Assembly (NCBI GenBank): GCA_013002865.1
Contig: JABDLU010000053.1
Location: forward strand, 1 to 40,360
DNA length: 40,360 nucleotides
Reading direction: 5' to 3'
Source of the DNA: Acidimicrobiia bacterium
Lineage (GTDB): Bacteria > Actinomycetota > Acidimicrobiia > Spongiisociales > SHLN01
The notes beneath the pieces were generated by a model. The model saw nothing but the letters and a program-made list of their open reading frames with translations. It searched no databases and was not told where the DNA came from. The translations under genes and the position numbers were made by a program. Position 1 is the first letter of the stretch. Every line of letters begins with the position of its first letter. Shown one piece after another: positions 31,504 to 38,195 of the stretch.

Positions 31504-31598
31504 CCTCCCCCGCGAGCGCAGCGAGGGGGGGAGGTAAGGAGGGGGGTGGGCAACCCTGCGGGTTGCTAGGCGCGTTCCTGTGCTCTGGATTGGAGTTG
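31504..31598. repeat. Dispersed hairpin element, copy C
   Basis: A full-length copy, almost identical to copy A at 21696-21790, with the hairpin GCAACCC-TGC-GGGTTGC at 31550-31566. It is followed by a GTTTCAA-type run from about 31602. Confidence 0.85.
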
Positions 31599-31630
31599 CC
31601 AGTTTCAAGTTTCACGTTCCAAGTGAGAAC

Positions 31631-31685
31631 GGGCGACGGGGGACGGGGGACGGAACCGACTAACGACTATCGACCAGCGACTATC
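31631..31685. repeat. Heptamer arrays forming the ridA 3' end
   Basis: GGGCGAC and GGGGGAC twice (31631-31651), a 6-bp link, then GACTAAC, GACTATC, GACCAGC, GACTATC (31658-31685). The last part supplies the final codons and stop of the RidA gene. Confidence 0.85.
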
Positions 31686-32074
31686 TCAACTATCCCCTCC
31701 ACTTCGACCTCCACCTTCCAGGCGGGGTCGAGGAGGGCGGCGACGATGACCATGGTGGCGGCGGGGCGGGCCTCGCCGAAAAGCTCGCGGTGGACGGCGC
31801 CGATCTCGTCGGCGTCGGCCGGATCGGTGATGAACATGCGGGTCCGGATGACCCGGCTCAAGTCGGTGCCAGCTTGCTCGAGGGCGGCGGCGATGATCTC
31901 GCCGCAGCGGCGCATCTGCTCCCTGGCCGATTCGGCCACCGGCTCACCCTGCGGGGGTACGGGGGCCGTCCCGGAGACGAGCACCCGGTCCCCGTGCACG
32001 ACCGCCCGGGAGAACCCGATGGTCTCCTCATACGGCGAACCGGACCTGATGCGCTCAGTCACGTCGTTTGGCAC
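31667..32074 (-). CDS. RidA/YjgF-family protein
   Basis: This 135-residue protein belongs to the RidA family, trimeric enzymes that hydrolyse reactive enamine or imine intermediates. Seen are FSRAVVHGDRVLVSGTAPV, the AREQMRRCGEIIAAALEQAGTDLSRVIRTRMFITDP core, and RPAATMVIVAALLDPAWKVEVEVEGI with the substrate-binding Arg and the distal Glu. GTG 32074 or GTG 32062 could be the start; both overlap the AI-2E permease gene. The last codons and stop lie in a heptamer array. Confidence 0.85.
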   Translation of the reverse strand: MPNDVTERIRSGSPYEETIGFSRAVVHGDRVLVSGTAPVPPQGEPVAESAREQMRRCGEIIAAALEQAGTDLSRVIRTRMFITDPADADEIGAVHRELFGEARPAATMVIVAALLDPAWKVEVEVEGIVEIVAGR

Positions 32075-33212
32075 CGCCGTGGTTGGGATGGGGAGGCGGC
32101 TCGGCGGTGAGCTCCGACTCGATCACCTCGTGCCGGTGCAGATAGGTCGAGATGAACGCCTGGATGGTGGCGGTGACCGGCAGCGCCATGAGGGTACCGG
32201 GGACACCCATGAGGGTCCCACCGGCGATTGCCGACCCGAACGCCACCGCCGGATGCAACGACATCGTGCGGGCGGTGATGCGGGGGCTGAGGAGGTAGTT
32301 CTCGATCTGCTGGTACACGATGATGAACACGACCACGCCAACGGCGGTGCCGGGTGATTCGAGCAGGGCGATGACGGCAGGCACCGCTCCCCCGATGTAG
32401 GTGCCGAACACCGGCACGAACTGGCTCAACACCCCGAGCCAGAGGGCGAGAGCCAGCGCAAACGGCACGTCGAGGATCCGGAACACCACCCAGGACGTAA
32501 ACGTTGCGATGCCGGCCAGCAGAGCACGCGAGTAAAAGTACCCGCCGGTCTTGTCGATGGCGATGTCCCAAATTCGCAACACTTCGCGCTGGCGTTCGGC
32601 GGGGAGCACTGACATGAGCACCCGCCGGAAGCGGGGAGCATCGGCAACCAGGTAGAAGGTGAACAGGGCGATCGTCAGCCCCTGGAAGACCGTCGTCAGC
32701 AGCGTGGTTCCGACTCCGAATGCGCTACCGGCCAGATCGGCGGCGTAGTCCTGGAGGGTTTGATCGAAGTTGGTGAGGGCGTTGTCGACCCGTTCTGATG
32801 AGAACTCGAGCCCGATCTTGTCCGCCTGGACGGCCAGGTCGTCGATGTAGTCGGGGATCCGATCGATCAGCAGGATCGTTTGGTCGATGATCAGTGGAAC
32901 CATCAGTCCGGTCAGGGCCGAACCGGCCAGGAAGACGAGAAGGAAGATGGCTCCCGTTGCCAGCCCGCGCCGCCACCCCCGCCGGGCCAGATAGTTGACG
33001 GCCGGCTCGATGGCGGTGGCGAGAAACAGCGATATCAGCAGCAGAACCAGGAGGCCGCGCAGCGCCCGGAACACGGCCAGGCTCACGAACAGCAGCACGA
33101 CCATGGCGGCGATCATGAACAGCAAATGCGGTATCCACGCCGGCATCCCGAGCCGGGCGGCGAAGAACCCGCGGTAGACGCCGGACCGGCGCGGCTCGTC
33201 GATGGTGCTCAC
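32055..33212 (-). CDS. AI-2E/PerM-family permease
   Basis: This 385-residue membrane protein has about eight helices in the AI-2E/PerM arrangement: two or three N-terminal helices, a soluble region (about residues 120-175), then a C-terminal bundle with ALALWLGVLSQFVPVFGTYIGGAVPAVIAL and IVYQQIENYLLSPRITARTMSLHPAVAFGSAIAGGTLMG. Some relatives export autoinducer-2 or transport Na+; the substrate here is unknown. The GTG start has a TTTAAT -10 box 8 nt upstream, so it is likely leaderless. It overlaps the ridA start. Confidence 0.9.
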   Translation of the reverse strand: MSTIDEPRRSGVYRGFFAARLGMPAWIPHLLFMIAAMVVLLFVSLAVFRALRGLLVLLLISLFLATAIEPAVNYLARRGWRRGLATGAIFLLVFLAGSALTGLMVPLIIDQTILLIDRIPDYIDDLAVQADKIGLEFSSERVDNALTNFDQTLQDYAADLAGSAFGVGTTLLTTVFQGLTIALFTFYLVADAPRFRRVLMSVLPAERQREVLRIWDIAIDKTGGYFYSRALLAGIATFTSWVVFRILDVPFALALALWLGVLSQFVPVFGTYIGGAVPAVIALLESPGTAVGVVVFIIVYQQIENYLLSPRITARTMSLHPAVAFGSAIAGGTLMGVPGTLMALPVTATIQAFISTYLHRHEVIESELTAEPPPHPNHGGAKRRD

Positions 33213-33220
33213 GGTGCGAC

Positions 33221-33226
33221 ATTAAA
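33221..33226 (-). promoter_or_regulatory. Leaderless-type -10 box for permease gene
   Basis: TTTAAT on the minus strand ends 8 nt before GTG 33212. Confidence 0.45.
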
Positions 33227-33251
33227 GAGCCAAGGCAAGATTTCGCGTTCT

Positions 33252-34733
33252 TTACCTGACGAGGGCTGCTTCTTCCCAGGAATCCTGGAACTGGGTCGTC
33301 CCCGCGCCGTTCCAGAGCGAGCCATCGGCGGCTCGGGGCTTGGCCAATCCCCAGACGAGTTGTTTGACAGACGTCGCCTCAGCACGGAGGCCGGTCACGA
33401 GGGATCGGGCATGCACGTCCACCAGCGGGCCGACGGGCAGGCCGATGTGCGAGCTTGCCGGGCCGGGGATGACCCCGGTCACGATCGCAAACAACTGAGC
33501 AACCAGCTCGATACGCCGTTCCGCGTCGGAGGTGATGGCATCGATCGCCACCGTATAGGCACCGGTGTAGTAGCCCAGGTTGGCGGCGTTCGGATAGGGG
33601 GCCGCCGGGTCGGTGCCGGGATCGGTGAAATGCTCGAGCCGGTCGACCGGACCGAGCAGATCAGAGAGAAGAACCTCGAGCTCGTCATGTCGGTCACCCT
33701 CGATCATCTGCCGCATCCACTCAGAGAGCACGTTGGCGTGGGGGTCTGAGTGATGGTTCAGTTCTCCGACGACGCCACGGCTGTCGCTGCGTAGCAGGCC
33801 GCCCAGTGCGGTCAGCAGGTCGGTCCGGCTCACCGGGCCGACGACCGGGATGTGGTCGGTGCCCACTACGGCTTGGGTCACGGCGAGGAAGAGCCCGGCC
33901 TTGAACCGGACATCGTCGCTGCCGGCTGCCGTGGCGACGACCCGTTGGGCGCTTTCCAGCTGGAGACGGATCGGCGCACCCTCCCATCGTTCGTGGGCCC
34001 CGAGCAGATCGATCGCGACAGCCTCGACCACCACAGGCGAGGACGCCCGGTCGAGCGCGGCCCGCCCGGCGGACGTGACCAGCTGATCGATGAGGGGCCA
34101 CTCTGGATCGGTCGGCGACATTTGATCCCAGAGGTCGATGGCGAGCTGTACCTTCGTGTTGGGTGAGGCTTCCTGGAGGGCGGCGGAAATCACGGCGCCC
34201 CGCTCCCCTGCGGTCGCCAGCCGCTGCAGCTGCGTGGCGTCGAGTCGGCTCGCCAGCATTGCCAGCAGGGCGGCTTGCTCGGAAGCCCTCAGCCCGCCGA
34301 GCCGTCCATCGATTTCCCGCATCCACACCCCCAGCTCACGATCGCTCAGCCCAGCCACGACGGCCAGCGTCTCGCCTGGCTCGAGGTCCGCCAGCGTGTG
34401 CCCGATGAGCTCGAGGTCGGCGTGCCCGACATCGGAGAAGAGGCTGTCCTGCAGGGCCCCCTCGACAACCGACCCGGCTGCCGAGATGCGCCGGGCCCGG
34501 GCCGCCAATAGAGCCATTCCCGCCACCAGGCCGGCGAGCGGTCCGGCCGGATCGGGCAGCCCGCCGGGCGGCCCGGGGGGCACAGCACCGCCAGGAGGAG
34601 CGACCGGGACCGGGTCGCGAATCGGGGCCGGCTCGAGAGCCAGTCCACCGGCCGGGCTGTCCGGGACCGGCGCATCGGGGCTCCCGCCGGCCGAAATTGC
34701 GACGGCCACTGTCAGGGCAGCAATGAGCAGCAC
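33252..34733 (-). CDS. Exported helical protein of unknown function
   Basis: This 493-residue protein begins with a hydrophobic stretch (residues 1-16), then a Pro/Gly-rich linker (about 17-62), a second hydrophobic segment (about 65-78) and a long, mainly helical domain without Cys. Within it are LADLEPGETLAVVAGLSDRELGVWMREIDGRLGGL and GELNHHSDPHANVLSEWMRQMIEG. I recognise no family. The start is GTG 34733, 54 bp after ribF; the Cys-free, anchored design suggests the domain works outside the cytoplasm. It, the permease and RidA lie between ribF and rpsO, which are neighbours in many bacteria. Confidence 0.6.
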   Translation of the reverse strand: MLLIAALTVAVAISAGGSPDAPVPDSPAGGLALEPAPIRDPVPVAPPGGAVPPGPPGGLPDPAGPLAGLVAGMALLAARARRISAAGSVVEGALQDSLFSDVGHADLELIGHTLADLEPGETLAVVAGLSDRELGVWMREIDGRLGGLRASEQAALLAMLASRLDATQLQRLATAGERGAVISAALQEASPNTKVQLAIDLWDQMSPTDPEWPLIDQLVTSAGRAALDRASSPVVVEAVAIDLLGAHERWEGAPIRLQLESAQRVVATAAGSDDVRFKAGLFLAVTQAVVGTDHIPVVGPVSRTDLLTALGGLLRSDSRGVVGELNHHSDPHANVLSEWMRQMIEGDRHDELEVLLSDLLGPVDRLEHFTDPGTDPAAPYPNAANLGYYTGAYTVAIDAITSDAERRIELVAQLFAIVTGVIPGPASSHIGLPVGPLVDVHARSLVTGLRAEATSVKQLVWGLAKPRAADGSLWNGAGTTQFQDSWEEAALVR

Positions 34734-34787
34734 TCGACAAGCATGCGCGATCGACTCGCCCCCGACAAGGGTGCCGTCAGGCGACGC

Positions 34788-35723
34788 TCAGGGACTTTGC
34801 AGCAGGCGGCGGGCGGCGTCGACATCGCGCCCGATCTGCGCAACCAGATCGCCCACCGACTCGAACCGCTCCTCGGCCCGCAACCGGGCAACGAACTCGA
34901 GGGTGAGCTCCTGCCCGTAGAGGTCGCCGGAGTAGTCGAGCAGGTGAGCTTCGACGACCTGGCGGCTGCCGTCAAAGGTGGGACGGACGCCAATGTTTAC
35001 TACCGCCGGCCGCCGGTGCGCGTCCACCGTGGCAAAGGCGGCGTACACCCCACCGCCGGGAAGGAGCAGGCCGGGCCGGACCCGCAGGTTGGCCGTTGGG
35101 AAGCCGATGCCCGCCCCGCGGTGGTCACCGGCGACGACGAGACCGGTGCGGGAGAAGTGCCTCCCCAGCAGCGGCGCGGCGCCGGCAACGTCCCCGTCGG
35201 CCACTGCCGCCCGAATCGCCGAGGATGACACCGGTCCGGCCTCGTTTTCGAGGAGCTGGACCGTCCGGACGGCAAACCCGAAATGATCACCAAGGCGCCG
35301 CAGGCCGTCGACATCGCCTGCGGCGTTGAGGCCGAACCGGAAGCCATCGCCGACCACCACGAGACGGGCGCCCAGCCCATCTGCCAGCACCGCCCGCACG
35401 AAATCGTCGGCCGTCAGCGACCGCATTTTCTCCTCGAAGGTGAGCACGGCTGCGAAGTCGAGGGCGGCTACTTCGAATCGCGCCAGCCGCTCGTCGGGTG
35501 TCGTGATGAGGGGCGGCACGCGCTCGGGGGCGATGGTGGTGAGGGGATGCCGATCGAAGGTGACGGCACCGACCGGTAGGCCGCCCAGGCCGGACGCCTC
35601 ATCTCGCAGGATCTGAAGCATGTGGAGATGCCCCAGGTGAACACCGTCGAAGACGCCGATGGAGACGGCCACGCCCCCCGCCGGCGGTTCCCACATGCCC
35701 GGGTCACCTACCAGCAGCTTCAC
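34788..35723 (-). CDS. ribF: Bifunctional riboflavin kinase/FAD synthetase
   Basis: This 311-residue enzyme makes FMN and then FAD. The N-terminal adenylyltransferase domain (about 1-170) has GVFDGVHLGH (residues 23-32), TFDRHPL and SSSAIRAAVADGDV; the C-terminal kinase domain (about 185-305) has the PTANL motif in GIGFPTANLRV and NIGVRPTF. The GTG start at 35723 overlaps the truB TGA in GTGA. It ends the translation-factor operon. Confidence 0.95.
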   Translation of the reverse strand: MKLLVGDPGMWEPPAGGVAVSIGVFDGVHLGHLHMLQILRDEASGLGGLPVGAVTFDRHPLTTIAPERVPPLITTPDERLARFEVAALDFAAVLTFEEKMRSLTADDFVRAVLADGLGARLVVVGDGFRFGLNAAGDVDGLRRLGDHFGFAVRTVQLLENEAGPVSSSAIRAAVADGDVAGAAPLLGRHFSRTGLVVAGDHRGAGIGFPTANLRVRPGLLLPGGGVYAAFATVDAHRRPAVVNIGVRPTFDGSRQVVEAHLLDYSGDLYGQELTLEFVARLRAEERFESVGDLVAQIGRDVDAARRLLQSP

Positions 35724-36595
35724 GACAGAACCACCTCGGCGCGGGCAACGCTGTCCTCGCGCCGGTAGACCGCCAGCAGCCGGCCATCGCCATCCAGGAT
35801 GGCGGTGTGACCATCGACGGGGAGCTGGTCGACCGGCAGCTTGGAGCCGTGCCGAACTCTTGCCGCCACCGGCTCCTCGACCTGGAGTGTCTCCATGCCG
35901 GCCAGGCCCGACGCGGGCGCCAGTATCGACCCGGCGAGCCGGCCGGGCTCGGCCAGTTCCTCCATGGTCGACGCGTTCTCCACGTGGAGGGAGCCGATGC
36001 GGGTTCGCCGAAGCGCCGTGAGATGAGCCCGTCCGCCGAGTGCCCGGGCAATGTCATCCGCCAGGGTTCGCACATAGGTGCCGCTGGAGCACACCACCCG
36101 GAAATCGACCTCCGGGAAGTCGCCCGCGCTGAAGCCCGTCATCTCCAACTCAAAGATCGTCACCGTGCGGGCCGGACGCTCTATCTCCTCGCCCCGGCGG
36201 GCGAGTTCGTACAGCTTTTGGCCGCCCACCTTGATGGCCGATGTCATCGGCGGAATCTGGGTGATCTCTCCCCGAAACCCGGCCAGGGCCCGCTCGGTTT
36301 CAGTCTGCCCCACGGGCAGGGGTGACCGGTCGGTGACCGTCCCGTCGGCATCGAGCGTGTCGGTGGCGACGCCGAAACGGGCCGTCGCCACGTACTCCTT
36401 GGGCTGATCCTGGATGAACCGCAGGAGACGGGTGACCCGCCCCAGCCCCAGTACCAGCAGCCCGGTCGCCATCGGGTCGAGGGTGCCGGCGTGACCGACC
36501 TTCTTCATCTCCGCCAGGCGCCTGACCCGGGCTACAACGTCGTGGGAGGTCCATTCGGTCGGCTTGTCGACCAGCAGGAACCCCTCATAGCTCAC
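35720..36595 (-). CDS. truB: tRNA pseudouridine(55) synthase
   Basis: This 291-residue enzyme makes pseudouridine 55 in the T-loop of tRNA. The start GFLLVDKPTEWTSHDVV and the catalytic motif GHAGTLDPMATGLL (Asp40) are diagnostic; CSSGTYVRTLADDIARAL binds the RNA. GTG 36595 has AAGGAGT a few bases upstream, inside the end of nrnA, which it overlaps by 11 bp. Confidence 0.96.
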   Translation of the reverse strand: MSYEGFLLVDKPTEWTSHDVVARVRRLAEMKKVGHAGTLDPMATGLLVLGLGRVTRLLRFIQDQPKEYVATARFGVATDTLDADGTVTDRSPLPVGQTETERALAGFRGEITQIPPMTSAIKVGGQKLYELARRGEEIERPARTVTIFELEMTGFSAGDFPEVDFRVVCSSGTYVRTLADDIARALGGRAHLTALRRTRIGSLHVENASTMEELAEPGRLAGSILAPASGLAGMETLQVEEPVAARVRHGSKLPVDQLPVDGHTAILDGDGRLLAVYRREDSVARAEVVLS

Positions 36596-37556
36596 GCAGG
36601 TACTCCTTAACGTCTTCGATCACCTCGGCAGCCGGCCCTTCGGCAGTGAAGCCCGCGGCGCGGGCATGGCCTCCTCCGCCGAAGGACGCGGCCAGTGTGC
36701 CGACGTCGATGGTCGCCCGGGACCGGAGGCTGGCCTTGGTGCCCTCGGCAGTCTCGGTCAGCAGCACGGCCACGTCGGCCTCGCGAGCAATGCGGATGTA
36801 GTCGATGAGGCCCTCGGATTCGACCGGATCCACGCCGGCGTCGGTTAGATCGTCGACCCGCAGCTCCGACCAGACCAGCGATAGCTCCTCCTCCAGCTGG
36901 GCTCGCTGCTGAACCGCTCCCGCCACCGCCAGGAACCCGAACGGAGCGTTCTCGTAGACCATCTGCCCGATTTGCTCGGGGTGGGCACCGGCGTCGACGA
37001 GGGCCGCCGCGACGTAGAAGGCGCGCGCCGACGTGTTCGAATACTGAAACCGCCCGGTATCGGTAACCAGGGCGAGGAGAAGCCCGAGGGCGGCCTGCTC
37101 GTCGATCGGCCAGTCGAGCAACTCGAGGAGCTCGTGAGCGAGGATCGCCGAGGCGGCCGCCGAGCCGTCGATCAGGTTGATATCGCCGAATCCCTGGTTG
37201 GTGACGTGGTGGTCGATGACGATGAGCGTTCCGGCGGCAGAGGCGTTCTCGGCCAGCGATCCGAGGCGGGCGAGATCTCCGGCGTCGAACACCACCATCA
37301 CCTCGGGCCGGGCGGGGAACTCGCCCGGGGGGATGACCAGATCCATCGGTAGCATCGAGAAGTACCGGGGCAGCTCATAGGGCTCTCCGAAGCTGACCAC
37401 GACCTCCTTGCCGGCGGCGGCCGCCGCCCGGGCAAATCCGATGGCCGACCCGAGCGCATCACCGTCGGGCTTGATATGGCAGCTCACGGCGATGGTGTCG
37501 GTCCGCCGCAGCAGGTCGGCAGCCCGCTCGAAGGCCGGCGCCAGGTCAGGACTCAT
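36585..37556 (-). CDS. nrnA: NrnA-type DHH/DHHA1 oligoribonuclease/pAp phosphatase
   Basis: This 323-residue enzyme degrades nanoRNA and pAp. The DHH domain shows SCHIKPDGDALGSAIG, VFDAGDLARLG, and VIDHHVTNQG with the metal-binding DHH; the C-terminal DHHA1 domain has ASFGGGGHARAAGF. The true start is ATG 37556 (MSPDLAPAFERAADLLRR); it overlaps the end of rbfA by 11 bp, and the longer frame is antiphase rbfA sequence. Confidence 0.94.
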   Translation of the reverse strand: MSPDLAPAFERAADLLRRTDTIAVSCHIKPDGDALGSAIGFARAAAAAGKEVVVSFGEPYELPRYFSMLPMDLVIPPGEFPARPEVMVVFDAGDLARLGSLAENASAAGTLIVIDHHVTNQGFGDINLIDGSAAASAILAHELLELLDWPIDEQAALGLLLALVTDTGRFQYSNTSARAFYVAAALVDAGAHPEQIGQMVYENAPFGFLAVAGAVQQRAQLEEELSLVWSELRVDDLTDAGVDPVESEGLIDYIRIAREADVAVLLTETAEGTKASLRSRATIDVGTLAASFGGGGHARAAGFTAEGPAAEVIEDVKEYLREL

Positions 37557-37899
37557 CGTCGTGCTCAATCTCTCGAAGGAGAGCGTCGATGCGCATGCCG
37601 GTCTCGATCGACTCATCAACCCGGAAGTCGAGTGCCGGTGTGTACTTGATCCGCACCTGGGCGCCGAGCCTCGATTGGATGTGCGGCGTCGCCCGCCGCA
37701 ACGCGGCGGCCGTTTCGGCACGTTCCTCCTCGGTGCCGAGGGCTGTGTAGAACACGTTTGCGGTCCGCAGGTCCGGTGAGGTATCGACCCCCGTGATCGT
37801 GACGAAGCCGATAGCCGGGTCTTTGAGGGTCCTGACCTCCTCGGCGATGACCTCCCGCAGCAGTTCGTTGACCCGGGGCATGCGCGGCCCGCCTCTCAC
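37546..37899 (-). CDS. rbfA: Ribosome-binding factor A
   Basis: This 117-residue KH-fold factor helps mature the 30S subunit by binding near the 5' end of 16S rRNA. RVNELLREVIAEEVRTLKDPAIGFVTITGVDTSPDLRTANVFYT and the C-terminal YTPALDFRVDESIE match the family. GTG 37899 overlaps the TGA of the upstream ylxP gene in GTGA and has GGAGGAGG just before it. Confidence 0.93.
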   Translation of the reverse strand: MRGGPRMPRVNELLREVIAEEVRTLKDPAIGFVTITGVDTSPDLRTANVFYTALGTEEERAETAAALRRATPHIQSRLGAQVRIKYTPALDFRVDESIETGMRIDALLREIEHDDES

Positions 37900-38192
37900 G
37901 TTTCCTCCTCCAGGTACGAGACGACGACGTCGAGCAGCTCCGCATCCGGGCGGCCGTCGAAGTAGCGCCGGATACCGGCCATGAGGCGCTGCAAGTGGCC
38001 GGCCTCGCCTGCCACCAGGGCCACGCCCAGGGTGGACCGCTGCCATTGGTCGTGGAAGCCGACTTCGGCGACGGCCGCGGCCGGGAAGGCTTTGCGAAGG
38101 TCTGTCGTCAGAACGCTCATGCGATGACGTTTCTCCTTGAGCGAATGCACCGCCGGGATTCGAAGCTCGACGCGCAGGGCGGCTGCGTGCAT
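37896..38192 (-). CDS. ylxP: DUF503 family protein (YlxP-like)
   Basis: This 98-residue protein has the DUF503 pattern: LRVELRIPAVHSLKEKRHRMSVLTTDLRKAFPAAAVAEVGFHDQWQRSTLGVALVAGE. It sits between infB and rbfA in many bacteria and is thought to assist ribosome assembly, but its exact role is not established. It begins 3 nt after infB. Confidence 0.9.
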   Translation of the reverse strand: MHAAALRVELRIPAVHSLKEKRHRMSVLTTDLRKAFPAAAVAEVGFHDQWQRSTLGVALVAGEAGHLQRLMAGIRRYFDGRPDAELLDVVVSYLEEET

Positions 38193-38195
38193 GAG

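Noticed and set aside
31177-31685. Possible CRISPR array
   Set aside because: Units are 7 bp with no spacers and of varied sequence, so it is not CRISPR; no cas genes are present.
32012-32074. Ribosome binding site to fix the ridA start
   Set aside because: Neither GTG 32074 nor GTG 32062 has a convincing site, so the start is left uncertain.
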